From contig JAPEVC010000157.1 of assembly GCA_027946555.1 (NCBI GenBank), forward strand, positions 1 through 64,000: DNA of 64,000 nucleotides. Direction: 5' to 3'. The notes under the pieces were generated by a model. It saw only the letters and a program-made list of their open reading frames with translations, was not told the origin of the DNA and searched no databases. This stretch comes from Gnomoniopsis sp. IMI 355080 (Eukaryota > Ascomycota > Sordariomycetes > Diaporthales > Gnomoniaceae). Shown here piece after piece: positions 23,024 to 34,138 of this stretch (positions are counted from its first letter, which is position 1; the number at the start of each line of letters is the position of its first letter). The translations under genes and the position numbers were made by a program.

Positions 23024-25294
23024 TCAGATCGCACCCGAGATCTTCCTTGCTGTGTTTGCTGCCGCGACTGAGGTAGGACTCGTCATGCTGCCCACCCGGC
23101 CACTCGTCTTACGGACGCCCGACGGCCCTTTACCGTCGGCGCCGCGCAGGCTGTCACCGGACTTCTTGCCGCTGCCCCGGACCTTGGTGAGCATGCCCGA
23201 TGCGGAGCTAGAACGAACGGGCGAGTTCTGGAGGGACCGGACCTTGACGTTGGCTAGTGTGCCAATGTTCTCGGCATCGTTGGATGGGTCACTGTCGATG
23301 ACCGAGGTGTAGATGCTGGTCGTCGTCGTAGTGTGGCTAACAGAACGAGACTTGTGTATGTTGGGCGAGTGGGAGGTCTTGCGTGCTGAACGCATCCGCA
23401 AATGCAGCTCCTCGTCAGACTCGGCAACGTCCCTATGTACCGACATAAGCTCGTTTTCTTGCTGGGCTTGATTGTTCTCCTCTTCTATGGGGGATCGTTG
23501 AGCGCCACTTCGGTTGTATAGGTGTTGGCGAGTCTTTCGCGGCTGACCCGGTGTGGGTGCGGGAAGGTAGTTCTCTTGGTCTGTGACATTGGTCCGCTCG
23601 TTGTCCATCTCACCCAGCGGCGTCCGGTTTGAGGAGCTGCGGCGAGAAGGTGTCGAGGTCTTGCTTGTGCTGCGACCCAGACTGGCTTTTTGCATCGCGC
23701 GAATGGGTGTGCTTGGGTTGGAGTTGGAGGCGGCCATGGCCATCTCCTTGCGCAGCTTCCTCTCGATGCGCTCCTCAATCCACCATTCACGGAAGACGCC
23801 CTGGTTGAGATGCAACCAGTGTTGCTGGGGTCCGACGACCATGCCCGGTCGCATGAATCTCATGTAGGCGATGACCTCATTGGCCGTGAAGCCATATCTG
23901 TAGATGAGGTATGCTCCGATCAAGCATCCCGTGCGGCCGAGTCCTGCCTTGCAGTGGACAGCAATGCCCTTCTTTCTCACAGTAATCATCTCATGTGCCA
24001 GTCGGATGAACTTTCGAACGGTCGGCATAGCAGGGCATGTACCGTCCTCGAAGATCATGTCCAAGTGTGTGATGCCGAGGCCCTCGAAGTATGATGGTGA
24101 GTAGAGTTCTGAGTTGAGACGGACGACAAGGCCAATGTCGCGCTCTGAGAAGTGCTTGAGGACGTTCTTGAAGGGTTGAGGCAGCGTGGGGTGGGCGTCG
24201 ACAGCAGCCAGTGTCTTTGGGACGGTAGCCCACATTTCAGATGTCTCAGGTATCCTGGCGACCGGCTCGTGCTGAGGGGAAGCAAAGGCCAGGAAGTTGG
24301 GCGTGACCCAGTTGAAGTCACCGTGCTCGACTCTCTCGAACCTCTCGTACTCATCGAGGTCGAAGTTCTCGAGGGCGCAAACACCCTCCTCCTTGGCCTT
24401 CCATACACCGTAGACGACATCCTGAACAGTGATACCATAGTCTGCTTGACTGTATCCAGCATCGCGGAAGGGCATCAATGGTGGGTCGACCTGTGCAATG
24501 GGGGCCAGGGCCAGATGAGGTGGCCAGGACTGGATCAAGACCATGTAGCATGCCAGCAGGCAAGAGGCATTGGCGCGGCCTGAGAGACTTGTTAGTTTGA
24601 TGAAGGAGACACTCTTGAATTTTAAATTGTGGGACTTACTTCTTGGATCGGCTCTGCTCCAGAAAACGACGGGGCGGTCCTTGTTCTCCTTGGCACCGAG
24701 GATCTCATGGAACTGAAGGGCGAACCTGTACAGATGACCGATGTGGAATGGGCCAAAGTCATGGTGGAAGTTGTTGTAGAGCAGGGTGTCGTCGACGGAG
24801 AAGTAGTAGGGCTGCCTGTAGGCTGGCTGCTGGACAGCTTGGGGACCGTGGCCGGCCCGTTGTGACCGCTTTGTGGGGGAGCGAACAGGCGCCTCGGGAT
24901 AAGGGAAGAGAGTATCCTCATTAGGTGTGTGTATGTATGAGGCGAGGTAGAGGCGGTCTTGAGAGTATGTTAGCAAGATGACTGGTATAGACTGAAACAG
25001 GCAATGATATGGAACATCATCTGTGGGCCCGCTGGGGCTACAGGTCGACGCCATTGCAGGCTAGTTACATAGTAATGGATGACAAGACGCAATGAAGTCA
25101 TGCACGACGGAGTATTTGGTGGGCCACAGGCGTGGGCGGGTGGTTGGGAATTGCAGCAGCGCAGACAGGCGAAGGAAGTGTTGCAAGGGCAGTTGCCGAA
25201 ATAGGAACAGACGATGAACGTGCGTGTGAAGATTGAACATACCTGGAATGTACTCGATGATTTGCCCCAAATTGGAGCTCTTGGAAGGACCCAT
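23024..25294 (-). CDS. CDC14: Dual-specificity protein phosphatase Cdc14
   Basis: Three exons, 25294-25243, 24957-24640 and 24579-23024, encode 641 residues. Introns are 285 nt (phase 1) and 60 nt (phase 1). Exon 1 encodes only MGPSKSSNLGQIIEYIP and joins to DRLYLASYIH, rebuilding the usual Cdc14 start. The first ~370 residues hold the two DSP-like domains. The catalytic loop HCKAGLGRTG carries the Cys and Arg of the CX5R phosphatase signature, and WPPHLALAPIAQVDPPLMPFRDAG is the conserved A-domain segment. The ~240-residue tail is Ser/Arg-rich and likely regulatory. Cdc14 reverses CDK phosphorylation at Ser-Pro sites at mitotic exit and cycles between nucleolus, nucleus and septum. Intron 1 is unusually long and contains one of the TACATAGTA motifs. 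Confidence 0.94.
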
Positions 25295-26652
25295 GGCCGT
25301 GGATGCAGGTCGCTGGCCTCTTGAATTGGTCTCTTGCTTCTTTGAATTGGTCTTGCAAGGGGCAATTGCAACTGACTACTCAGGCACTATTAAGAGCTGA
25401 TGAGGGCGGTCTCTGTCGAGGTCGGGAGGGAAAGAGCAGAGGATGAAACTCGAGGCTGCAGCAGTAACACTTCAAGTAGGTACGCCTCAGAGCAGGTCAC
25501 TGCTCACAAGCAAGATGGACTTTGTGTGTGTGGATTTGTGGACAAGCCAGACAAGCCGGGGGGGAGGAGGGGAGGAGCGTGCGGCGGTCTCGTGCCGAAC
25601 AGCAACCGAGACAGGATTCAGTATTGCGGTGGCTGGGTAGTGGAGAACGGGCCTTGCACAGTTCCAACCAGGCTTCTTTTTTTGAGCCGGGAGGATGGCG
25701 CGAGAGTGCGTGCATGCGACGATGAAACGCTGCAAATAGATTCGAGTGTCTGAAGCGAGCAAGCTTGGGCGGGTAAAGGTGTTGTTTGCTGACAGGAAGG
25801 AAGCGCGATAGGATTGTCTGCCCGTGGAGTCGTTGTTGACGCCGACTCGTTGACGAAACACTTTGCGCTATGCAGGATCGTCCAACAATCACCGACGAGT
25901 GGGGATGCAATTGAGGGATGCTGGGCGAGAAATAAAATAAGACAAGAGCGGTCAAATAGCCAAAACAGACAGACAGCAGACAGCCTTCTTAATTATGCAC
26001 ACAAAGATGCTGGTGTCGGTTGTCAAGGTGAATGTAAGGTTTGGTTGCCATGGAAAGTTTCAAGAAAAGATGAAGCAAATGCAGCTCAGATAATAAGAGA
26101 CTGGAGCTACCATTTGTTATTGCCTGGCCATCCCTGGCGCTGGCCTGGCGCTGGTCACTGCGCTCGTTGCTCCAATCCAAGCCCTGTAAACTCAATTGCT
26201 GCCCCAGTCGCCCAGTTGTCGGGGCAACCGCCCTGGCTTAGCAGCTTAGCTGCCCTGGCTGCTTGCTAATGTAGCTGCATCCTTTCCCGTCCCAGGCACC
26301 TTTCCGCTGGCTCCACAGGCGGGTATCCAGCTATCCTCAGCCGCTTGGGCCTTGATGCTCCGGTCTGACCGGCGCTTGCTGTGCTACGGAGACCGACGAC
26401 CTCACCTTGCATCCTAGACGAACAGCTCAACAAACCTTGGTTCATGCACTCCTGACTCCTGCACTCCTAGTCTCCGCCGGCCTAGACCACACCTTTAGCT
26501 CGACTGCTCGACCACGTCGTCGAGCTACCAAGCTGCTTCCCCGTCCCACGACGTCACGGGAATCCATTCCACCAGGCCGAGTTTTTTCAACATTCCAAAC
26601 CACCAACGACAATTCTTGGTCCGCTTCACTTTGTTCCAACTCCCACCTCACA
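25295..26652. promoter_or_regulatory. Divergent promoter region of CDC14 and PCC1
   Basis: 1.36 kb between two divergent starts. Near 26130 there is a short tandem duplication (CCTGGCGCTGG twice). No gene is seen. Confidence 0.45.
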
Positions 26653-27118
26653 ATGTCGACCAATGACGTCGACACCGCCTTTCCATGCTCATTGTGAGTA
26701 CGCTCTCTATCTACCTGTGCGGCACACCCCTGGGCCCTCTGTTTGGCCTTGGCCCTTCCAGCCGGCCTACTTTAATGGCCTCGACCCACTTTACACGTCT
26801 CATCTTTTTTGCTGACCGCGTCCATCTCGCGTTGACAGGCATGTGGACGTGCCCTTTCCCACCGCCAGGCTATCAGCGATTGCGATGAAGGCGTTGTCAG
26901 TTGACAGGGAGTTGTCACCTCTGGTCCAACGACACTTCTCCACAATGACTGCTGTAGACGGGAGCACCGAGCCGTGCGTCTTGAGGATCCACTACAAGGC
27001 TACTACTAACCGCATGCTGCGAGTCGCTGTGAACGGCTTCATGGAGAGCCTGTCTTTGGTCCTCGAGGTCATGGAAAAGCTCGATGCCGACGTCTTGGAG
27101 GCTCAAAATGCAGACTGA
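26653..27118 (+). CDS. PCC1: KEOPS complex subunit Pcc1
   Basis: Two exons, 26653-26693 and 26839-27118, joined by a 145-nt intron (GTGAGT...GCTGAC...ACAG, phase 2), give 106 residues. The core matches the Pcc1/CTAG family: VPFPTARLSAIAMKALSVDR, then VLRIHYKATTNRMLRVAVN, then FMESLSLVLEVMEKL. Pcc1 is the dimerising subunit of KEOPS/EKC, which with Kae1, Bud32 and Cgi121 makes the t6A modification of tRNAs reading ANN codons and affects telomeres and transcription. Length is usual for the family. The first exon supplies only 13 residues, and in-frame translation of exon 2 alone has its own ATG at 26843, so automated calls could miss the real start. Confidence 0.9.
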
Positions 27119-28123
27119 GGCCATGTTTTCCGCCCGTCGTGTCACTCATTGGTAGAGCCTCAGCCAGACAACACATCGAGAGCGGGGTTGTGTCGCACCG
27201 CCACTCATGCAGGCAGGACGCCACTTTGGGTTCCCATCCAAATTGGAGCACGCCGACGGGCACACAATAGCAACTCATCAGTGGGAGCGGGAGACGACGA
27301 GAGATGAGCTGGTCGAGGCTGTAAGCGACCCGAAAGAGTCATACGCATTCATCATTTCCAAGGGAACATTCGATTTCTTCGCCTCGACACTCGGTTACGA
27401 GCCTAGTCCCCAATTCGCCAAGTAGATTAGTCTCAACCACTCTATTGGCCTGGTCCTGCAGCGCAAGTTGATGACGGTCAATCCCGCAATCATGGGCGTA
27501 CTGCGGTAATCAGAATCGTTTGGAAGTATATCAAAGGGCGCTGACCTTGAGTAACTTGGTTGGAAGAGGGAATGGTGACTCGCTTTGGGACGGCGGAGCG
27601 GCGACTTTGCGGTGCAATCGCTATGTACCTAGATGTGCATACGATTTTGTGGGCGCGCTGCATCAGCATGCAACCTGCTGCAGAAGACGTAGATTGCACA
27701 TATCTACTGACAGACATCAAATCATCGAATCCCTGTGCCAATATCTTTTTATCTTCTTCGAGACTTATTACAGACTCGTGTACTCTCACACCCTGCTGGT
27801 CGCCCCAGGCCTAGCCCTCGTTCTAATGACATTGTCCTGGGACCTGAAAAGCTAGCCAGGTCAGGTACGACCCGGTTGGGGCACAACGTCTTCGTGTAGT
27901 TGGATTGCGCAAGTCTTGCAAGACCGATGCCCGTATCGGCACATAACAGTCTTGTCGACATCTTCGTATCATGCTGCTGCATCTATGTTTCTACAGCCGA
28001 TTTCGGCGCAGCTCGCTCAGGCCTCTGCTCTCAGCCCATACAACCAATCATTAACTTCTCATCGACTTCTCAACATATCCAAAAAGAGGGCGTTGATACG
28101 ATTCAAGTCAAGTGGCTAGCCTT
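27119..28123. other. Intergenic between convergent genes
   Basis: No supported gene. A frame at 27207-27425 follows PCC1 directly but has no recognisable domain and probably lies in its 3' untranslated region. Confidence 0.4.
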
Positions 28124-29425
28124 CTACACGTTCGCACTGACAATCCCCAATCCATGAGCATCCCATTTCAACCCATGCTTTATCAACCATGCCGGATCGT
28201 GAATGTCGATGAAGTCCTTCTTCGTCGTCTGCTTGAAGTGACGACCTGTGGGCGGCGGCGGCGGCGGCGGTGTTCCACTCCAGTCCCGATCCGGTCGCCC
28301 AGAGCTCACGGACGCGTTACTACTCGTATCACTCCACAGGGTCCGGCTACTTTTCGTCCTACGAAGAAGAGAAGGTGGAGGCATTGGCTCTATTGGACTG
28401 TTCTTGCGCGGGAGCAGGTAAGGCGGTCGGTCTCCCATTAAACGAGAGGAAGACTTGGTTTTTCGAAGGCCTTTGTGGATGTCGCTGAGCCTGGAGCCGA
28501 ACGAAGAGGGCTTCGGAGGTTGAGCAGGAAGAGGAAGGGATGGCAGCGGGTCGGTGGGTGGCTTCGAGGGTCGGTCTTCCAGGAAAAGTGAGGACCGAGA
28601 GGGCGTCTTATTAGGTGTAGTGGCCGCTGTTGAGCTGGATCCCAGCTTGGGGGACTTGAAATCGGGTTCCGGGGACAACGTTGCTTGCGAGGTGTGAAAG
28701 CCGTCGCTTGTAGTCGAAGTAGCAGTAGGGGGTGATCCTGAGGCAACTTGGGAGACAACCTCCTCAGGGATTCGAACACTCAGTCGTGGCTATGGTGCAT
28801 GTCCGAGTTCAGCACGGAGATAATCGCGACGCCAACTTCAAGCACTTGACCAACTCGACTCCAGGATGGGCTTCCTCACCTTTTGCGGAACCGGCGACCT
28901 CAACTCGGGTAGAGGACGGATCATATCCACGGACAGCCTCTCATCCTCAATCCTCTCCTGCTCTTGCTCCCGCTGCTCCTGCATGAAGACACTCATGATC
29001 CTCCCCATTCCGGCCTGCCTTTTGGATCCCATCTCGCCTCTTAGATCCCCTGTCGATGCCGACGAAGTCAATCGCTTGGACAACGAAGATCCTGATACCG
29101 TCCTGATCGATGAGAGCTGATCCATGCTTCTCATCGAAGGTGTGGGTGAGCCTGCCGCAGCTCGAATGTTCTCCAAGGATGATGAGGTCGCCAGCGGTAG
29201 ATGGACCTGTTTGCTTCGTCGGCTGGATAGTCTGTTTGAGGCGTTGCGATATTGTGCGGCTACGCCGAGGCTGTCAACATGTCGTCTGCATGCGTGGCAG
29301 TAGGCGGTAAGCTGGGTTTCGACTGTGTCGACTGCACCATATCTCAAGCAATGCTTGGGACACTCGACTCTGGATTGGATTGTGTGGTTGCAAATTGCAT
29401 GCCAGCGGGACTCTTGGTAGCACAT
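28124..29425 (-). CDS. Hypothetical protein with Cys/His-rich N-terminus
   Basis: I do not recognise the family. Two exons, 29425-28880 and 28789-28124, joined by a 90-nt intron (GTGAGG...GCTGAAC...ATAG, phase 0), give 403 residues. The first 50 residues carry Cys2, Cys12, His14, Cys22, His25, Cys26, Cys43, Cys46 and His49, spaced as in a small zinc-binding fold. The middle has a charged Gln/Glu/Arg helix (FMQEQREQEQERIEDERL). The second exon is Ser/Pro/Arg-rich and disordered, with a run of seven prolines from a GGC-type repeat. The C-terminus returns to order (KKDFIDIHDPAWLIKHGL). Joining the exons is my inference: the two frames share a strand, have compatible phase, and lack a good start at the second. 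An earlier exon before 29425 is possible. Confidence 0.6.
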
Positions 29426-31486
29426 CTTGGAGTGAGTTTTCGTTTCGTAAGTTGCGCATTTATCTTAGTGTGGGAGACCTCCTCGTGAAGAAGTACCAAA
29501 TGATGCTTGCGACGGGGACTAGGTCGCTGAGTTATATCTAGTCCAGCTTCGCCCACAGCACACACATGCACACAAAAAAACTGGATATCCCTGTCAGGTA
29601 GGATCACGCTCCCATACTTTCTTACCGTGTCTTCCAAAAAGAAAAAAACCACAGACCTTGCGCAGTTGGGCCGTTACCATGTTTAAAGCCTTGATTCGCG
29701 AGGGCAAGGGGTCGGGATTGGTTGTACCGTCCTCGATGAAACGTACACCAGCACTTATGCAGTGGACGAACTGTGATGTGACGGGAATTCATAGCAAGGG
29801 TCCTCCTATATGTATCCCTTTTCCTTGGGCCGACGCGAATATTTGGAACCTACACGCGTACAAAGTTTGCGCTGCCAGATGCGCAAGCGGACCAAGGGCG
29901 CTGTGCGTTTTAATAATGGTGATCTTAATGGGGTGATCGTGCACTTGGGAAAATTATGAATTGCGGTACGACTACGCCAGCTGAATGGGAAATTTAGGCA
30001 TGTACAAAGTAAATAGTCTACTTTTTTGAACTGGAATTTGGTGTTTTTCGCCCAAAAATACCTAAAATCTAGATTCCCGGTTATTATCATCAGCTCTTAT
30101 TAGCTACTGCAGTGTGAGAAGCATGGCCCGGCATATGGATCTGTGCATGCTATAACAAGCCAACTTCTTCCGCCACCCTCGCGAATCGCTTAGACTTGGA
30201 CCCTAGGCTGTATCAAGTACTTGCAGCGCAGTGATGGCCAAGATCTGACGCTCATTCGCAGACTTACCTGTGCTACTGCAGAAAAGTGCTGCGGGGATAC
30301 AATTAAGCATTTGTTGCGGCTGCCTTTTCAGCCTCATCCCATGATGCAAGTCAGGGATTCTGGTCAATCTCTGGAGTTATCTGGATTGCAAAATAGCACG
30401 GTTGTTTGTGCAGACCTTGCTTCAGCACAGACAAGACCCATGTTGGACTAATTGTGATATCCTGATATTCCAAGGAAAGCGTATGAGGTCTCGGCAAACT
30501 GGTTTAGCGAGTTGCCAAGTGGCCTTAACTAGAACAAGATCATTGTAGTCAAGTCTATTTGGTTTTGCACTCACTCTGTCCGACAGGGTCCAAAATAATA
30601 TATTCTTGACGGGCAGGCCAAAACGCGGCTTTACGATACATACTATGTACTTCTGGGAAGATCGGAGGGAAATCCTCGGTGAGGCTAATTCGATTTGCTT
30701 TTTGGTTCGAATTCCAGCCACCAACAAAGCAGGAAGAGTAATTTTCCTCGCTTCGATTGGTGCTACCTTCGGGGTTGGAGTTGCGCTGAAGCCAATCGGC
30801 CACCATGCCGATGGGACCGCAAGAAGTTGCATTGATTATAGGAGGGCGGAACTATAGCTCCGAAGGTCTCGAACACTTTTACGTTGGTACTAGAATGTTT
30901 CCGCAGCCACGGGTGTCAGATGTCAACAGGCATGACGCCCAATACAGAGTCAAGCCCGCGTTTGATGTGCCTTTATTTTGCCTTCAGCTAGTAGGTGACA
31001 CTGCAACGTCGGGGATCAACAGTACTGCAACACGTCAAGCCTGGTGTCTTCTCTTCATACCAGGTGGCTGCTACATGATGGATGACTACTTCACCTGACA
31101 GTGGCATTTCTAAGTGGGAGATAAGACTGAACCGAGAATATGTGCCACGACACCCAGAGAAGAGTGAAAATTGGTTAATGGCAAGGACCTGGCCTGGGAG
31201 CCTGACTTCGTTCACGGCTAATCTTTCAGACGCACGAATTACACTGAGAACAGTTGTTGAGTCAAAGAATACGCAGTGAAGATTTTGAAGAGTTCAGAAA
31301 CGAGCGAGATTGTCGGAAAAGCCGGAATGATGAGCATCTATCAGCTTGAAGTGAGTAGATAGATGCATTGAGAATCTCCCATTACCCAGGGCCTGGCCTG
31401 CCTCCTTATTTGAACGTTGGGCGCTGATTTACTACAAGTTTCCTCGTCAGGAATTGCCTGTAACCAATACCCTCATGCCAGTATCA
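29426..31486. other. Intergenic, AT-richer, no supported gene
   Basis: Frames such as 30606-30857 and 30422-30832 overlap on opposite strands and lack codon bias. I see no transposon ends or domains. An exact TACTATGTA motif is at 30641. Confidence 0.4.
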
Positions 31487-32149
31487 TTACTTTGAGCAAT
31501 GAGGGCCTTTTGCGCCAGGGTGAACCCTCCCAGTATGGCACTTGAAGCCATCCCATAAAGGCTTGGCTTTCCAAAGTGTCAGCGGTCATTCATCAGTTTT
31601 GCCCAATCGGGCATCCTTGTGTTGGAAAGTCATAACAACGACACACTTACTGTTGACCGGGAGGTTCTTTGGCGGATTCCGGATGACTCTTTGTCCTTTG
31701 TCGGGTGTCATGCGCTCTTCACATTTGAGCTGCTTGTCGCCGTGCCTATTGGTAATAGAAGACCCCGTCCAAATATCGATATGAGGCGCCTTGCAGGTTG
31801 CGCAAAAGTCGTCTCTGCGCAAGTATTTCTTCACAAAAGGCGAGTACACAATCTCACAAGTCTCGTACTCCTCGTCGTCCGCAGTCGCGAAACTGAGAGG
31901 ATCGTCGTAGGAACCCGTGCCGCCGGCGTGGAACCCGCGAGCAGGGTCGCAGCTGTACGCAGTGGCATCGTTCCAGGGAGGGTCGTTGTCCGGTCCGCCG
32001 TAGAAGGTGACAGTGCTGTTTTCGACGTATGTGATCCTCGAGCAGTCCATATGGGCAAGTTCCATGTTTGGAGCCCGGAGGCAGTCGCCGGTGCTTAGAA
32101 ATAGAGCCACGATGGCGACGAGAAAGGCAATGTTTGAGGCTGAGGACAT
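31487..32149 (-). CDS. Small secreted cysteine-rich protein, candidate effector
   Basis: Two exons, 32149-31651 and 31566-31487, with an 84-nt intron (GTAAGT...GCTGAC...AAAG, phase 1), give 192 residues. A signal peptide is clear: a hydrophobic core (AFLVAIVALFLS) ending near Gly21-Cys23. The mature part has eight cysteines (36, 67, 98, 116, 119, 143, 176, 190), enough for four disulfides, and one NST glycosylation site. The last two cysteines come only from the second exon (FKCHTGR, GPHCSK), which supports the splice. Blocks such as TFYGG, IVYSPFVKKYLRRDDFCATC and IDIWTGS resemble fungal secreted double-psi beta-barrel-like (barwin/RlpA-type) proteins. That is a resemblance only. Small size, secretion and cysteines make it an effector-like candidate. 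It shares a promoter region with the CorA transporter. Confidence 0.72.
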
Positions 32150-34138
32150 GTTTGAGAATGTCTACTTTGTTTGATTCTAAGCAAGTTTGGTAATCTTCCT
32201 TTCACGAATATCCTTGATACCAAAGGAGGTTTCCTGTGGAAGATTGAAAAAGATTCAAGAAGGACGACTGCGTGGACAAGATCCCTTATCCGGTGGCTTC
32301 TTTTTCACATGGAAACTGGGCTAAGATGGACAGGTCCGGTGTTGTCAAAAGCAGTCCGCTTAATGACTACATATAAGCCAGTCGATGCCAATGCCTGTCG
32401 AGCATAGACGGCTTCAACACCATGGTCTGGACCGCGGTCCGGCGTTGGTAAGTTTTGAGGGATTCGCCAGCCGGTAATCACTGATCAACTCGAGACTTGC
32501 AAGTTGCCCGGCCTGTGATGCAAGAGTATCTCAAGATACTTATAATCGCGCCATAAAAAGATAGTGTACAACTATGGTGCGAAACTTCAAGCCTACCTAA
32601 TGCCTACCAACGTAGTAGCGCCACCACAAGAGTCACATGGCACATACAAGGCAACAGACGCCAGACAATACTCTGCACATTTCAGCGTGAGATTTAGATG
32701 TAATGTGCAGAAAGGTATGGAAGTTGGGAGGTAGTAGATGAGTACAGCAGCTGTCGAAGACTTTACTTCTACCATCACCATAAAAAGTGAGGTATCTGCC
32801 ACATTACGGGAGAAATATTAGCTCAAGAGCCCTTCATTGAACCTGTTCGTGGCAATTCAATATAGAGAAGTGAAGGAAAGAAAAGGACAGTTGCGAGGCT
32901 TATCCGCCAAAGACGTCCTGTTCTGTAAGCTTTTGTAGAATTTTTGGACAGCCTCTTGCCGGCTTTTACACCCAGATGCATGATATTGATTTGATTGTTG
33001 TGTCCCCAAACTACCAATTTGGATTGGTTAAAGTTTGCCTTGGGTAGCCTTGCATATACAAGTAGAATACAGCGTTCCTGCTCCATATCGCATAGAACAT
33101 TACAGGTACTGCAGGTTACAATGGAACCCCCTCTTCCTAATAACGGTTACCTGGAAATGTATGTATATGTAGTGCCACAGTCCTTATCGAGCCCGGCTTT
33201 TGATTGGACAACATTTGATGCCTCTGTAGGCCATGTCTGCACGAGTCTGGCGGATCTATACTAAAGCCAAAAGCGCTAGTACTGGTCCAAGCCAGGCAAG
33301 GTTTGGATAGTAGCGGGGTGCAGATATGCCACGTTCTTCTACCTACTCAAGTACCTCGGTGAGTATCGTTTGACCTTAGTGCTCGACCGAAGCAATTTAG
33401 TGTACTGGACGGGCTTTGACGCGTGGCGGTGTTTTGTAACTCAGGGCGCAGGAAAAGGATCAATCGCAGGTCAATTTGCATTCCAAAGTGTGGCGTCCTC
33501 AGATCTCCGGAGTCCTGAACGGGGCCTGAGGGGGTTCATCCGAAGGGCACTTCGCAGATCCCAGGCCCCATACCAAGTCAGGCTAGCATGTGCTGCTGAT
33601 GTCACCGTACCGACGCCGCATCATCAAGCGTGGGAGGCGGTTTTTTTCAAGTCCTTTCCCCCCTCGAACAGCTCACCGCGTGTCTCATTACAAAACACAC
33701 CATTTTGACAGCCAGCCGTCTCACCAATATACCTACCTTAGTTGCAAGGCGGCCAATTACCAGTAGCGACCAGTTACTGCTCAACGAGCACGCGACCGTA
33801 TCCATTCACTTGCGGGAGCCCCTACCGCATTCGCACAATTGTGGACCGGATCGGCAACCATTGACCCACATCCCACGTTCAGGAGCAGTCTCGATCCTAC
33901 CAACCACCCTCTCGGCCGCCTTTGATTCTTTCTACATATCACAACACAAATTTACTGGCGTCCCGTGTTATTGATCATCTTGACGCGATAGTTTTATCTA
34001 CACTGAAACGGTCTATATGGGAGGGTTCACCCATCTCCGCGGGTAGTCGTCAGCGCGTTCACGGCGGTCCCTGAGCTAGCTTCAAGTCCAAGCACGAGAC
34101 TATCTGACGTCGTCACTCCACTTTATCCGTTGCGCAAG
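32150..34138. promoter_or_regulatory. Divergent promoter region, secreted protein and CorA gene
   Basis: About 2 kb with no supported gene. The last ~150 bases before 34139 are CT-rich leader sequence. Nothing else is recognised. Confidence 0.4.
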
